A DNA stretch of 64,000 nucleotides from Marimonas arenosa (GCF_030848945.1 NZ_JANHAX010000001.1:62001-126000), one strand, 5' to 3'; positions 47,167 through 57,262 are shown, counted from the first letter of the stretch. Notes: generated by a model from the sequence alone, not told the origin. Numbers and translations are program-made.

Positions 47167-48297
47167 ATGAGCGAGCGGTTTTCCTTTGAGCTGAAAGCCA
47201 CGGACGGGGTGGCGCGGACGGGGGTGATCTCGACCCCCAGGGGCGCGATTTGCACGCCGGCTTTCATGCCGGTGGGCACGGCCGGGACGGTAAAGGCGAT
47301 GATGCCCGAGAGCGTGCGGGAAACCGGCGCGGATATCCTGCTTGGCAATACCTATCACCTGATGCTGCGGCCGGGGGCGGATCGGATTGAGCGGCTGGGC
47401 GGGTTGCATCGGTTCATGAACTGGCCGCGGCCGATCCTGACGGATTCGGGCGGGTTTCAGGTGATGTCGCTGGCCGGTTTACGCAAGTTGACCGAGCACG
47501 GGGTGACGTTCAAGAGCCACATCGACGGGTCTAAACACGAACTGACGCCCGAGCGGTCGATGGAGGTTCAGCGGCTTTTGGGCAGCGATATCGTGATGTG
47601 TTTCGACGAATGTCCGGCGCTGCCGGCGACCGAAGCGGCGGTGGCCGAGAGCATGCGTCTCAGCATGCGGTGGGCGGCGCGGTCGAAAGACGCCTTCGGC
47701 GACCGGCCGGGACATGCGCTGTTCGGGATCATGCAGGGTGGGGTGACCCGGGACCTGCGCGAAGAAAGTGCCGAGGCGCTGCGCGAAATCGGGTTCGACG
47801 GATATGCCATTGGCGGGCTGGCGGTGGGCGAAGGGCAGGCGGCGATGTTCGGTGTGCTCGACTATGCCACCGGCTTCCTGCCCGAGGATCGACCGCGTTA
47901 CCTGATGGGCGTGGGCAAGCCCGACGATATTGTCGGCGCTGTCAAACGCGGCGTCGACATGATGGATTGCGTGCTTCCCAGCCGCTCGGGGCGGACCGGG
48001 CAGGTGTTCACCCGGCGCGGCGTGGTCAACATCAAGAACGCACGCCATGCCGACGATCCGCGGCCGCTGGATGAACTCTGCGGCTGCCCGGCCTGTCGCA
48101 ACTATTCCCGGGCGTACCTGCATCACGTGTTCCGCAGCCATGAGATCATTTCCTCGATGTTGCTGACCTGGCACAACCTGCACTATTTCCAGGAAATAAT
48201 GGCGGGGATGCGCGACGCGATTGCCGAGGGGAGGTTTGCGGCTTGGGAGGAAGAGTTTCACGCCACGCGCGCGATCGGCGATATCGAGCCGGTGTGA
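47167..48297 (+). CDS. tgt: Queuine tRNA-ribosyltransferase
   Basis: 376 aa. It exchanges guanine for the queuosine precursor preQ1 at the wobble base of GUN-anticodon tRNAs. [12 protein letters not shown] holds the active-site Asp, and a second catalytic Asp is in [14 protein letters not shown]. The zinc-binding set [16 protein letters not shown] is complete. The ATG at 47167 begins [14 protein letters not shown], the family start. No other queuosine genes are in view. Confidence 0.96.
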   Translation: MSERFSFELKATDGVARTGVISTPRGAICTPAFMPVGTAGTVKAMMPESVRETGADILLGNTYHLMLRPGADRIERLGGLHRFMNWPRPILTDSGGFQVMSLAGLRKLTEHGVTFKSHIDGSKHELTPERSMEVQRLLGSDIVMCFDECPALPATEAAVAESMRLSMRWAARSKDAFGDRPGHALFGIMQGGVTRDLREESAEALREIGFDGYAIGGLAVGEGQAAMFGVLDYATGFLPEDRPRYLMGVGKPDDIVGAVKRGVDMMDCVLPSRSGRTGQVFTRRGVVNIKNARHADDPRPLDELCGCPACRNYSRAYLHHVFRSHEIISSMLLTWHNLHYFQEIMAGMRDAIAEGRFAAWEEEFHATRAIGDIEPV

Positions 48298-48349
48298 CGG
48301 CGGGACGGCGCTCGGCTTCGCCATCGCCCCACCCACCATCCCGCAGGCG

Positions 48350-49267
48350 TCACGACAGGCTGAGGATCTTGCGCCAGGCGAGGCCGCGGATGGACCAGTC
48401 CCGCTTGCCCAGGGTGCGGGCGCGGATGGCATCGAGCGTGTCACCGAGAAAATCGTCGAACCACAAGTTGAGTGCGTCGCGCGGCAGCATCGCGTCGTGG
48501 CGTTCGCTGACGGTGACGTGGCTGCCCCCGGCGCCGTCGGGCGCGATCTGCACTTCGAACTCGCCCGTGGTCAGGGCGCGGTTGGGGGAGGCGGTATCGC
48601 CAAAAAAGCGGTAGCGATAGCGGGTTGGCGCCGTGCTTTCGAGCACCTGTTGGGTTTGATGTTCATAGGTGGAGGGCCCGAGTTTGTAGAGTACATCGAG
48701 CGTGTCGGGATCGTCGGGATGCGGCTCGACCCGGTGCAGGAGCGGTGCCCAGTGGCCCTCGGGGCCGTGGTCGCGGATGGCGAAGGATTTCCAGACCTCT
48801 TCCGGCGGCAGAGGCAGTTTGGCTATTCGGGTCGAGCGCCAGGCGAGGGCAAAGCGGAAGCGGTCGAGCGCGACGCCGTAGGTGACGGAGAAGAGGGCGA
48901 CGAAAATGAAGAACCAGACGAAACCGCTGTAGCCCGGAGGCAGGCCGAGCAGGGCGGCAATCCGGGGGCTAAGCCCTAGGGCGACCTCGAGAAAGACCAT
49001 GACGAAGGTCAGTTCGACGATATGGCGCCAGCGTGGCATCACCGCGACAAGCAGGGCGATGACGGCAAACACGGCGCCGGTCATCGCGAGACCGGCCGCG
49101 AAAAGGAGCGGCAGCCCCCAGAGAAGCCGCGAAGGCTCAACGCTGGCCAGATCGTGGCCGTTGCTGTGAAAGAACATGGTGAAGACGGTCAGCAGGAAAA
49201 AGAACCAGCCGAACAGAAGGCGGCGGCGCTGGCGGTAGATCAAACGGAACATGGCATACCCGGGCAT
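48350..49267 (-). CDS. Membrane protein with C-terminal SRPBCC-like domain
   Basis: 305 aa. Four membrane helices occupy the first 135 residues; the last 160 form a START/SRPBCC-like lipid-binding fold (PPEEVWKSFAIRD, TRYRYRFFGDT, GSHVTVSERHD). Function unknown. I choose the ATG at 49267 (GAGGGG ten bases upstream); a GTG six bases earlier is possible. It converges with tgt across a 52-base gap. Confidence 0.7.
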   Translation of the reverse strand: MPGYAMFRLIYRQRRRLLFGWFFFLLTVFTMFFHSNGHDLASVEPSRLLWGLPLLFAAGLAMTGAVFAVIALLVAVMPRWRHIVELTFVMVFLEVALGLSPRIAALLGLPPGYSGFVWFFIFVALFSVTYGVALDRFRFALAWRSTRIAKLPLPPEEVWKSFAIRDHGPEGHWAPLLHRVEPHPDDPDTLDVLYKLGPSTYEHQTQQVLESTAPTRYRYRFFGDTASPNRALTTGEFEVQIAPDGAGGSHVTVSERHDAMLPRDALNLWFDDFLGDTLDAIRARTLGKRDWSIRGLAWRKILSLS

Positions 49268-49388
49268 TGACACTTAACCCCTCTGTCCAAGCAGGACATT
49301 GGGGCACGAGTGTGCGGATTTCGCGGAATTGCCATGGATGGCGGGTGACGCGCGCGACGCCCAACCCGCCAGCCAGTTGCCGCAGACG

Positions 49389-49418
49389 GGGAAATTTGGG
49401 GCAAGATGATGGGGCGGG
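49389..49418 (-). repeat. Post-stop repeat, degenerate copy 5
   Basis: After the isochorismatase-family stop (mRNA sense) comes CATCATCTTGCCCCAAATTT and CCCC, the same box as the other copies, but the GC stem is not preserved. Confidence 0.45.
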
Positions 49419-50072
49419 TCAGGCGATGCGGCGTTCGGGCTTGGCCGAACTGGCTTCATTGCCCTGGGCGCGGCTGAGGGTGGGGGCATCGGCCGAAAGC
49501 AGGGCGAGGGCGTCGGCGGTGGAAAGCGCGGTGCAGAATTCGCCATGCAGGTTGGCGACCGACATGGCATGCACCAGCTCGGGGTCGTGGTCGGTTCCGT
49601 CAAGGGTGATACGGTTGGTGGTCGCGCAGGCATCCTCGGCGAGATAGGTGTCGAAGCCCATGTTGCCGGCCATGCGCGTCGTGGTTTCGACACAGAAATT
49701 GGTGAAATAGCCGGCGATCACCAGCCGCGAGATGCGGGCGCGGCGCAGCTGCAGTTCGAGATCGGTACCGATGAAGCCGGAATTGACCGACTTCTCGACC
49801 ACGATATCGCCGGGTGCGGTCTCCAGCCCGGGCAGCTGCGCGCCGGTGGGCAGAGTGAATTTCAGCGGGCTGTCGGGCTCGATGCTGTCATGGCGGGTGA
49901 AGGCGACGACACGTCCAGCGGCGCGGAAGGCCGCCAGCAGGGCACGGAGGTTGTCCTCGCAGGCGGGATTGTTCATCCGCCCGGTGGGGCCGCCCCAATG
50001 GTCGAGCACGTGCACGCCCTTCTGCACGTCGATCAGAAGCAGGGCGGTGTCGGGTCCGAATTGCGCGATCAT
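49419..50072 (-). CDS. Cysteine hydrolase, isochorismatase family
   Basis: 217 aa. The catalytic triad is visible: Asp in LLLIDVQKG, Lys in VVEKSVNSGF and Cys in GYFTNFCVETTTRMA. The family includes nicotinamidases and ureidoacrylate-type amidohydrolases; the substrate is not evident. The C-terminal 20 residues are low-complexity. The ATG at 50072 fits the family; the upstream extension of the frame is not family-like. Confidence 0.87.
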   Translation of the reverse strand: MIAQFGPDTALLLIDVQKGVHVLDHWGGPTGRMNNPACEDNLRALLAAFRAAGRVVAFTRHDSIEPDSPLKFTLPTGAQLPGLETAPGDIVVEKSVNSGFIGTDLELQLRRARISRLVIAGYFTNFCVETTTRMAGNMGFDTYLAEDACATTNRITLDGTDHDPELVHAMSVANLHGEFCTALSTADALALLSADAPTLSRAQGNEASSAKPERRIA

Positions 50073-50169
50073 GTCAGGCCTCCTGGCGGTTGCCGGGCAA
50101 GGATAACGTGTTGATGGGAGCCTGCAAGGGAGCGACCGCGTCAGGGACGGGTGGCGATCAGGTAGACAA

Positions 50170-50600
50170 TATTGTCCTGCCGGTCGGATGTGCGATCCCG
50201 TCCATGGCCGTGCCCTTGTCATTACCTTTGGCACTACCTTTGGCACTGTACGCGGTTTCGATCCCGGCGGTCTGGGCCTTGAACCGGGCGGGCGTACCGC
50301 CAGCGCAGGCGGTCTGGACCTTCTACGGGATCTGGCCGCGGCGCGTGCGTGCGTTGCCGACATGGGCGATCTGCCCGACTCTATCGTCGACGCAATATTT
50401 CCGCATCATCGAGATCGGTTGGGCCGCGCTGTAACCGCCGACGGAATAGACGTCTTCGATGTTGGCTGTGCCACGTTCGAGACGGAAAGAGAACCCTATG
50501 ACGGCTTCGGCCTGCGCGGGCGCGACCAGGATGCAAAGCGGACAACGGAGGCAAGGGTAATGGCGTGAGGCCCGGCCCGTGTTATCTCCGGTTGACCGTA
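50170..50600 (-). pseudogene. Probable remnant of a small secreted protein gene
   Basis: On the minus strand a signal-peptide-like start is split over two frames: ITLASVV in one, then LCILVAPAQAEAVIGFSF in the next. The second frame continues with normal-looking protein (ERGTANIEDVYSVGGYSAAQ) until a TAG at 50323, beyond which the same frame again reads as plausible protein (KVQTACAGGTPARFKAQT) to a TGA near 50172. One frameshift and one nonsense codon would explain it. The family is not recognised. Confidence 0.35.
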
Positions 50601-50725
50601 ACGCGTGGCGCGATGTGAAAACCGCCGGCCTGTGTGTCAAGCGCCGGCACAGGGGTGAACCGCCTTAACCCCGCGCGCATTCGCCGCTTGCGGGGCGCGA
50701 TGCGGGCAGGCATTGTGCCCAAAAG

Positions 50726-50755
50726 GTTGAAATGAACCGGGGCAGGGCCCACTTT
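50726..50755 (+). promoter_or_regulatory. Candidate heat-shock (RpoH) promoter of lon
   Basis: GTTGAAA, 15 bases, CCCACTTT, compared with the RpoH pattern CTTGAAA and CCCCATnT: six of seven and about six of eight positions match. It is 83 bases upstream of the lon start, and lon is a known heat-shock gene. Confidence 0.45.
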
Positions 50756-50838
50756 AACTTTTCGGAAACGCGGAGGCGCCCCGCGCTGCCTGATCGAGGG
50801 GCCGGGCGCCTTGCCAAGAACAAGGATCAGACCCCATA

Positions 50839-53250
50839 ATGAGCATGCAAGAGCCTTTGAATTCCTCCTATCCGGTGCTGCCGCTGCGCGACATCGTGGT
50901 GTTCCCGCATATGATCGTGCCGCTGTTCGTCGGCCGCGAGAAATCGGTGCGGGCGCTGGAAGAGGTGATGGCCGATGACAAGCAGATTCTGCTGGCCTCC
51001 CAGATCGACCCGAGCGTCGACGAGCCGGAGGTTGACGGCATTTTCAGGGCCGGGGTGCTGGCCAATGTTCTGCAGCTGCTGAAACTGCCCGACGGTACGG
51101 TGAAGGTGCTGGTCGAGGGGCAGGCGCGGGTGCGGATCACCGAATACCTGGAAAACGACCTGTTTTTCGAGGCGAAAGCGGAATACCTGACCGAGATGCC
51201 GGGCGACGCCGCCACCATCGAGGCGCTGCAGCGCACGGTGACCACCGAATTCGAGCGTTATGCCAAGGTGCGCAAGAACATTCCCGAGGAAGCGCTGGCG
51301 GCGGTGAGCGAGACCACGGATGCCGCGAAGCTGGCCGACCTCGTGGCGGGTCACCTCGGCATCGAGGTGGGTCAGAAGCAGGAGTTGCTGGAGACGCTGA
51401 GCGTCAGCGAACGGCTGGAGAAGGTCTATGGCCTGATGCAGGGCGAATTGAGTGTCCTGCAGGTCGAAAAGAAGATCAAAACGCGCGTCAAGTCGCAGAT
51501 GGAGAAGACGCAGCGCGAGTACTATCTGAATGAGCAGATGAAAGCCATTCAGAAGGAGCTGGGTGACGGTGACGAGGGCGCGAACGAGATCGCGGAACTC
51601 GAAGAGAAGATCGCCGAAACCAAGCTGTCGAAAGAGGCCAAGGATAAGGCCGAGGGCGAGCTCAAGAAGCTCAAGAACATGAGCCCGATGAGCGCCGAGG
51701 CGACCGTGGTGCGCAACTATCTCGATTGGATGCTGAACCTACCCTGGGGCAAGCGCAGTCGGGTGAAAAAGGACCTGTACAAAGCGCAGGAGATCCTCGA
51801 TGCCGACCACTACGGGCTGGAGAAGGTCAAGGAGCGGATCGTCGAGTACCTGGCCGTGCAGCAGCGCTCTAAGAAGCTGAAAGGCCCGATCATGTGCCTT
51901 GTCGGCCCGCCGGGCGTGGGCAAGACTTCGCTGGGCAAGAGCGTGGCCAAGGCGACCGGGCGCGAGTTCATCCGGATCTCGCTGGGCGGGGTGCGCGACG
52001 AGAGCGAGATTCGCGGTCACCGCCGGACCTATATCGGCTCGATGCCCGGCAAGATCATCCAGGCGATGAAGAAGGCCAAGACCACCAACCCGCTGATCCT
52101 GCTCGATGAGATCGACAAGATGGGCCAGGATTTCCGCGGCGACCCAGCCTCGGCGATGCTGGAAGTGCTCGATCCGGAACAGAATTCGACCTTCGTGGAT
52201 CACTACCTGGAGGTGGAGTACGACCTCAGCAACGTGATGTTCCTGACCACGGCGAACAGCTACAACATGCCCGGGCCGCTGCTCGACCGGATGGAAATCA
52301 TCCCGCTGGCCGGCTACACCGAGGACGAAAAGCGCGAGATCGCCAAGCAACACCTGATCGAGAAGCAGATCAAGAACCACGGCCTGAAAAAGGACGAGTT
52401 CGTGATCGAGGATTCGGCGCTGACCGCGATCGTGCGGCACTATACCCGCGAGGCGGGCGTGCGAAACCTCGAGCGCGAGATTGCCAAGATGGCGCGCAAG
52501 GCGGTGACCAAGATCGTCAAGGGCGAGGATCAGAAGATCGTCGTCACTGACGAAAATATCAGCGATTTCCTCGGTGTGAAGAAGTTCCGCTACGGCTTGG
52601 CCGAAGAACGGGACCAGGTCGGCGTGGTGACCGGGCTGGCCTATACCTCGGTCGGTGGCGAACTCTTGAACATCGAGGCGCTGCGGTTGCCGGGCAAGGG
52701 TCGGATGAAGACCACCGGCAAGTTGGGCGACGTGATGAAGGAGTCGATCGACGCTGCGTCATCCTATGTCCGCTCGATCGCGCCGCAGATCGGGGTCAAG
52801 CCGCCGCGGATGGACAAGTGGGACATCCACGTGCACGTGCCCGAGGGCGCGACGCCAAAGGACGGACCGTCGGCCGGTCTCGCCATGGTGACGGCTATCG
52901 TCAGCGTCCTGAGCGGCATTCCGGTGCGCAAGGACATCGCCATGACCGGTGAGGTAACCTTGCGTGGCAATGCGCTGGCCATCGGGGGGCTGAAAGAGAA
53001 GCTTCTCGCGGCGCTCAGGGGTGGCATCAAGACGGTGCTGATCCCCGAGGAGAACGAAAAGGACCTGTCGGAGATCCCCGACAACGTGAAGGAGGGGCTG
53101 AAGATCATCCCTGTCAAGCACGTGTCGGAGGTGCTGAAACTGGCACTGGTCTCGGCGCCTGAGCCGGTCGAATGGGACGAAGAGGCCGAAGAAGCCGCGG
53201 CCGCCGCGACGCTGGGTGACAGCGATGGCGTGAGCGCAACGGCGCATTAA
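50839..53250 (+). CDS. lon: ATP-dependent protease Lon
   Basis: 803 aa. The N-terminal substrate domain begins [20 protein letters not shown]; Walker A is GPPGVGKTS near residue 357 and Walker B LILLDEID. The Ser-Lys catalytic dyad is in GPSAG (about 677) and [10 protein letters not shown]. It is the cytoplasmic hexamer that degrades misfolded and regulatory proteins. AAGGA lies 11 bases before the ATG. A terminator follows. Confidence 0.98.
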   Translation: MSMQEPLNSSYPVLPLRDIVVFPHMIVPLFVGREKSVRALEEVMADDKQILLASQIDPSVDEPEVDGIFRAGVLANVLQLLKLPDGTVKVLVEGQARVRITEYLENDLFFEAKAEYLTEMPGDAATIEALQRTVTTEFERYAKVRKNIPEEALAAVSETTDAAKLADLVAGHLGIEVGQKQELLETLSVSERLEKVYGLMQGELSVLQVEKKIKTRVKSQMEKTQREYYLNEQMKAIQKELGDGDEGANEIAELEEKIAETKLSKEAKDKAEGELKKLKNMSPMSAEATVVRNYLDWMLNLPWGKRSRVKKDLYKAQEILDADHYGLEKVKERIVEYLAVQQRSKKLKGPIMCLVGPPGVGKTSLGKSVAKATGREFIRISLGGVRDESEIRGHRRTYIGSMPGKIIQAMKKAKTTNPLILLDEIDKMGQDFRGDPASAMLEVLDPEQNSTFVDHYLEVEYDLSNVMFLTTANSYNMPGPLLDRMEIIPLAGYTEDEKREIAKQHLIEKQIKNHGLKKDEFVIEDSALTAIVRHYTREAGVRNLEREIAKMARKAVTKIVKGEDQKIVVTDENISDFLGVKKFRYGLAEERDQVGVVTGLAYTSVGGELLNIEALRLPGKGRMKTTGKLGDVMKESIDAASSYVRSIAPQIGVKPPRMDKWDIHVHVPEGATPKDGPSAGLAMVTAIVSVLSGIPVRKDIAMTGEVTLRGNALAIGGLKEKLLAALRGGIKTVLIPEENEKDLSEIPDNVKEGLKIIPVKHVSEVLKLALVSAPEPVEWDEEAEEAAAAATLGDSDGVSATAH

Positions 53251-53280
53251 GCCTTGCGCTTAACGCTTTAGAAAAATGGA

Positions 53281-53309
53281 AAAGCCGCTCTGTTTTGGGG
53301 CGGCTTTTT
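53281..53309 (+). terminator. Intrinsic terminator after lon
   Basis: AAAGCCGC pairs with GCGGCTTT around an 11-base loop, followed by TTT, 30 bases past the lon stop. Confidence 0.85.
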
Positions 53310-53429
53310 CTGTCCGGAGGTCGTTGCGGTGCCGCTCAGGTCGCCGAAACCGGTCGCCCGGCGGCGTCTTCCGGGCGCAGAACGGTCGGCCAGGCCGAGC
53401 CGCGCGTGTGGTGGTCTCTCGGTCCGCGG

Positions 53430-53621
53430 TCAGTCCGCGGTGGCGGCGAGGATCATCACGGCTGTCATGATCGCCAGCACGGCGACTGCGCTTGGCGCCG
53501 AGGAGGCGGCAGCCTCGGTCGTCACGAGGTCCTGTTCAATGATGGGATCGTTGAGCGAGCCGGCGGTTGCGGTGGTGGTGGTCAGAGCGGCCAGGGTCAG
53601 GCCAAGAACGGATTTTTTCAT
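53430..53621 (-). CDS. Small secreted or membrane peptide, unknown function
   Basis: 63 aa. Signal peptide MKKSVLGLTLAALTTTTATA, a short acidic segment (DPIIEQDLVTTEAA), then a C-terminal hydrophobic helix (VAVLAIMTAVMILAA) that could anchor it in the membrane. The ATG at 53621 has GGGGGAC upstream. It is too small for confident family assignment. Confidence 0.6.
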   Translation of the reverse strand: MKKSVLGLTLAALTTTTATAGSLNDPIIEQDLVTTEAAASSAPSAVAVLAIMTAVMILAATAD

Positions 53622-53943
53622 GTCGTCCCCCAAGTGGTACGAGAAATTGGCAGCACGGCCGTATCCGGCCAAAAACAGGACGATCCTAACGTCGACGTGT
53701 AAAAAGTCAATGTTCCTCGCGGGATGGCTGAGAAAGCTCAGATTTCCGTCGCGGTGATTTGGGCGCCGTTTCAGACCGGATGGCGGCTTCTCAGCGGGGC
53801 GGCACGCCTGCCCATTCCTGTGCGCGGGGGGCAGCTTTTGGGGGCGCTGCGCGAAGTTTAACTAGATATTGTGACGCGAAACGGTTAACCTGAAAAAAAT
53901 AAGAACCGGAAAACAATCGGAAAAAACCCAGAGGCAGAGGCAG
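53622..53943. other. Gene-free region upstream of the HU-like gene
   Basis: 322 bases. AT-richer near the right end (TTTAACTAGATATTGTGAC at about 53857 and a run of A-rich sequence), a likely promoter and leader for the HU-like gene. I could not fix the -35/-10 boxes. GGTTAACC occurs at 53884-53891. No other structure seen. Confidence 0.45.
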
Positions 53944-54483
53944 ATGGCCAGCACCAAGACAACGAAAACCACGGCGCGGAAAACCACGCGGAGCACTGCC
54001 AGCAAGGCACGTGCGATGGAAACTCCTGAGAGCGCGGTCGAGACCGCGACTCAGGCCGCGAAAAAGGCGGCGGCACAGCCTGGCAAGGTCAGCAAGGCCA
54101 AGAAGATCCTGCCCAAGCCGAAAACAGCCGCCGAAACGCCGGCCCCGACTGTCGGCGCCCACACCGAGACCGGGCCGAATATGCCCGGTGCCCTGCGCAA
54201 GCGCGGGCTGATCGGGGCGGTGACTGAACGCGCGGGGATCAAACGCCGCGATGCCAAGGCCGCGGTCGAAGCGGCGCTGGAAATCCTGGGCGAGGCGATT
54301 GCCGAGGGCCGCGCGATGAACCTGCCCGGACTTGGCAAGGTCAAGGTGATGCGCACCAAGGAACAGCCCAACGCCAAGGTCTTCGTCACGAAAGTACGCC
54401 AGCCGATGGCCAGGGATGTTTCCGCACCCGAAACGGATCCCGATACGCCCCCGAAAGACCCTCTTGCAGAGGCTGCCGAGTGA
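53944..54483 (+). CDS. HU-family DNA-binding protein with basic histone-like tail
   Basis: 179 aa. The first 75 residues are a Lys/Ala/Thr-rich tail like eukaryotic H1 or bacterial AlgP (KTTKTTARKTTRSTASKARA). Residues 85-165 are an HU/IHF-like fold (LIGAVTERAGIKRRDAKAAV, MNLPGLGKVKV). The normal HU proline at the beta-arm tip is not obvious, so DNA bending may differ. It probably acts in nucleoid structure. GAGGCAGAGGCAG precedes the ATG. Confidence 0.78.
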   Translation: MASTKTTKTTARKTTRSTASKARAMETPESAVETATQAAKKAAAQPGKVSKAKKILPKPKTAAETPAPTVGAHTETGPNMPGALRKRGLIGAVTERAGIKRRDAKAAVEAALEILGEAIAEGRAMNLPGLGKVKVMRTKEQPNAKVFVTKVRQPMARDVSAPETDPDTPPKDPLAEAAE

Positions 54484-54502
54484 CGGTAAAGAGCGCTCCA
54501 CC

Positions 54503-54577
54503 GGGTGATTAGCTCAGTGGTAGAGCGCTTCGTTCACATCGAAGATGTCGGGGGTTCAAATCCCTCATCACCCACCA
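54503..54577 (+). tRNA. tRNA-Val (anticodon CAC)
   Basis: 75 bases with encoded CCA. The acceptor stem GGGTGAT/ATCACCC, D-arm, anticodon stem CTTCG/CGAAG with loop TTCACAT, and T-loop TTCAAAT are all present. It reads GUG. Confidence 0.95.
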
Positions 54578-54585
54578 GATTACGG

Positions 54586-54615
54586 AAGGCGCGCTCTAAT
54601 CGGGCGTGCCTTTTT
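54586..54615 (+). terminator. Intrinsic terminator after tRNA-Val
   Basis: AAGGCGCGC pairs with GCGTGCCTT (one G-U), followed by five Ts. Confidence 0.8.
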
Positions 54616-54644
54616 GCTTTCGAACCGCACCGTATCACCTGGCG

Positions 54645-55976
54645 TCACTCGGTGGCGCGCTTGAGAAACGCAATCAGATCGTCGCGGTCCTCGGCCCGAG
54701 TGATCCGCTGCATCGGCATTTTCGAGCGCGGGATGAAATGGTCGGGGCCTTGGTCGAACAGTGCGTCGATGGTGTCTTCGGTCCAGACGATGTTGGCGGC
54801 AAGCAGCGTTTCGGAATAGCGGTAGCCGGGCAGTGTGCCGGCCTCGCGGCCGAAAATGCCGTACAGGGTCGGGCCGGCCTTGCGGCTTTCGCCAGGCTCG
54901 AGCGCATGGCAGATCGAGCATTTGCGCATGAACTGGCGTTCGCCGTTGGGCATCGAGGCGGCGTCACGCAGGAACGAACGCGACGCGCTGTCGGGCGGCT
55001 CGACCTTGCCGAAGAGCGCCACCGGCCAGCCGTAGATCACGTTGTCTATACCGCCGGCCCAGATCATTTCACCGTCCGGCGTCCAAGCCAGCGCCCAGGC
55101 CGGGCCATCGCGCATGGCCTGGAAGCCTTTCGACAGGCGCCAGGCGTTGGTGTCGATGGTAATGATGTAGCCGTCGCCATAGCCGATGGCGAGCTGGCCG
55201 GTGGCGGCATGATGCGCCATGGCAAGGACCGGTTTGCGCTCGACGGCGAAGTCGCGCAGCTTGTCACCGGTCAAAGGGTCGATCACCCAGGTGGTGCCGT
55301 TCACCATGCCATAGGCCAGCCAGCTGCCATCCGGCGCCAGTACGATCTCGTTAATGCCGAAGCCGTTTTGCGACAGCGCGCGGGGCGGGTCGTCCCTGGT
55401 CAGGTCGAACAGAAGCAGGTCGCCTGCCGAGGTGGCGGCGTAGAGGTGGCGCCCGTCCGGGGCAAAGGCGACATCGTTGACGCCGCCACCGAGCTCGGTG
55501 AGCCAACGCGCTTGGCCGCCCGAAAGCGGCCACAGTGCGACAGTACCGTCCCAGCTGGCCGAGGCGATGGTCTGGCCGTCGGGCGACAGGGCCAGATCGG
55601 TGACCTTGCCCTTGTGGCGGCCGAGCAGGCGGGGGGCACCGTCCTGCCAGAGCCGCACGGCGAAATCGTCGCCGCCCGAGGCGATGACGCCGTCGCTGGG
55701 GAAAATCACGTCGACCACCGCCGCGTCATGGGCTTCGAGCCAGGTCGGCTCGCGCCCCTGCCAGAGTCCGACCGAATTGTCGAAGCTGGCCGAGGCGACC
55801 CGGCCGGCGGGCGACACGGCGAGCCCCATGACCGGCCCGCCATGGCCCTTGAGCGTGGTGAAGTCCTGCGCCGTGGCCGGGACGGAGGCAAAGGCGAGCA
55901 GTGCGAGTGCGGCGGTCGCCGCCGCGACGCGGAGGGAGGTGGCGGTTCGGCTTAGAGTGGTAACGTGTCGTGCCAT
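54645..55976 (-). CDS. WD40-repeat protein with C-terminal cytochrome c domain
   Basis: 443 aa, exported. Signal peptide ending ASVPATAQ; then about six to seven WD40 repeats (LKGHGGPVMGLAVSPAGRVA, HKGKVTDLALSPDGQTIA); then a class I cytochrome c domain with haem motif CSICH near residue 350 and probable axial Met in PRSKMPMQR. A periplasmic beta-propeller joined to a haem domain suggests protein-protein contact plus electron transfer, but the partner is unknown. The ATG at 55976 begins the signal peptide. Confidence 0.85.
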   Translation of the reverse strand: MARHVTTLSRTATSLRVAAATAALALLAFASVPATAQDFTTLKGHGGPVMGLAVSPAGRVASASFDNSVGLWQGREPTWLEAHDAAVVDVIFPSDGVIASGGDDFAVRLWQDGAPRLLGRHKGKVTDLALSPDGQTIASASWDGTVALWPLSGGQARWLTELGGGVNDVAFAPDGRHLYAATSAGDLLLFDLTRDDPPRALSQNGFGINEIVLAPDGSWLAYGMVNGTTWVIDPLTGDKLRDFAVERKPVLAMAHHAATGQLAIGYGDGYIITIDTNAWRLSKGFQAMRDGPAWALAWTPDGEMIWAGGIDNVIYGWPVALFGKVEPPDSASRSFLRDAASMPNGERQFMRKCSICHALEPGESRKAGPTLYGIFGREAGTLPGYRYSETLLAANIVWTEDTIDALFDQGPDHFIPRSKMPMQRITRAEDRDDLIAFLKRATE

Positions 55977-56130
55977 GCGATCGTCCAGTTTCCTTGCCGC
56001 GAGGATAGGACAGGGCGGCGGGTCTTGCCTAGGGGGCAGCGCGGCCAGTGGCGGGGCGTTGCCCGTGTGGTTGCGGTGTCGCGCGGCGGGCTCTATGGCT
56101 TGGGGCAGCAATCGATCCGGAGACCTAGAC

Positions 56131-56706
56131 ATGTCGACCCATCCCCCTCTTTTCCTGCTGCGCCACGGACAGACCGACTGGAACCGTGATCGGCGCATCC
56201 AGGGACAGATGGAGTCGCAGCTGACCGAGTTGGGCCGGGGTCATGCCACGCGGCAGGGCGAGATCCTGGCCGGGCTGGACCTGCCCGAGGGGATCGCGGC
56301 CTTTTGCAGCCCGCAGCGCCGGACCCGGCAGACCGCAGAGATCGCGCTCGGCGCGGTGGAGCTGGACCCGATGTACGATGACCGCCTGAAGGAGGTCTAT
56401 CTGGGCAGTTGGGAGGGGCATCTGCGGGCCGATCTGGAGGGGAAGTTCCCTGAGGTTTTCGCCGGGCGCAGCGTGTTCCAGACCTGCCTGATGAGCGATG
56501 GCGAGTCCGAGGCCGACCTGCGGGCACGGGTCGGGGCGTTCCTGACCGAGCTCGACCGACCGGCGGTGGTGGTGAGCCATGGCATCGCGTTGACTTTCCT
56601 GCGCGGCCTCGTTCTGGGGGCATCGCTGGAGGAGATGGACGCGATGGAGCGCGCCCAGGGCGTGGTGATCGAGTTGAACGGCGGTGTCGAGATAACCCAC
56701 CGTTGA
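56131..56706 (+). CDS. Histidine phosphatase family protein
   Basis: 191 aa. The catalytic motif LLRHGQTDWNRDRR sits at the N-terminus, SPQRRTRQTAE supplies the second Arg, and VVSHGIALTFLRG supplies the second His. Family members are phosphoglycerate mutase-like or broad phosphatases; substrate is uncertain. The ATG at 56131 is chosen because it starts just ahead of the RHG motif. Confidence 0.88.
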   Translation: MSTHPPLFLLRHGQTDWNRDRRIQGQMESQLTELGRGHATRQGEILAGLDLPEGIAAFCSPQRRTRQTAEIALGAVELDPMYDDRLKEVYLGSWEGHLRADLEGKFPEVFAGRSVFQTCLMSDGESEADLRARVGAFLTELDRPAVVVSHGIALTFLRGLVLGASLEEMDAMERAQGVVIELNGGVEITHR

Positions 56707-56797
56707 GCCTGGCGGCGGGAGCCGGGCCCGCGGGCCGCGCCGCCCGCGTGACCACCCCGGCGCGCCGGGCTGGTGTTGGAGCCGTAACCTGCCGGGA

Positions 56798-57262
56798 TCA
56801 GAGCCGCATGAGATAGGTCTGGTGACCATCGACCACCAGCGCGCCGTCCTGGTTGTGGATACGGATCTCCAGCGTGATCGTGCCGGTGGTCTTGCGCGCC
56901 GCCTTGGCGGTGATCTCGAAGGCGGGATAGAGCGTGTCGCCGCAATAGACCGGTTTCAGGAACCGCGAGGATTGCTCGACGAAGCCGATCAGCGCCTCGC
57001 CCATCTGGTGGGCCAGCGGGCACGCGCCGATCGCGGCCTGGATCAACGTCTGGTAGCCATGCGCCATCAGATCGCGGTGACCGAGGCGGGCGAGATAGGC
57101 GCGGTCATAATGGATCGGGTGATTGTCGCCGCTGGCGGCCTGGAAGGCGGCGAAGACGCCTTCGGTCATGGTCCGCGACGGGGCGCGGAAGACCTCGCCG
57201 ACCTCGAAGTCTTCGAAATGGCGAGGGCTGTGCATGTGGTGGGCGGCAGGGTCGAAGGTCAT
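56798..57262 (-). CDS. MaoC-family hydratase (hot-dog fold)
   Basis: 154 aa. The hydratase dyad lies in SGDNHPIHYDRAYLARLG. It probably hydrates an enoyl-CoA or an acyl intermediate. The long in-frame upstream extension overlaps tRNA-Val sequence and is rejected; the ATG at 57262 fits the family. Gene neighbours (AMP-dependent ligase, enoyl-CoA hydratase-like elsewhere) suit acyl-CoA metabolism. Confidence 0.85.
   Translation of the reverse strand: MTFDPAAHHMHSPRHFEDFEVGEVFRAPSRTMTEGVFAAFQAASGDNHPIHYDRAYLARLGHRDLMAHGYQTLIQAAIGACPLAHQMGEALIGFVEQSSRFLKPVYCGDTLYPAFEITAKAARKTTGTITLEIRIHNQDGALVVDGHQTYLMRL

Larger units (their letters stand above)
50073..50838. other. Gene-sparse region upstream of lon
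   Basis: 766 bases. The left half holds a probable decayed secreted-protein gene on the minus strand (about 50170-50600). Plus-strand open frames here have no ribosome site and poor composition. The right part carries a heat-shock-type promoter candidate for lon. Confidence 0.5.

Noticed and set aside
49340..49390. Possible fourth copy of the TGG-periodic repeat (WLAGW-like)
   Set aside because: Only two TGG triplets are in register and the GGC/GTC pattern is missing.
50188..50568. A 126-codon plus-strand open frame
   Set aside because: No ribosome site, and the minus strand gives a more protein-like, though broken, reading.
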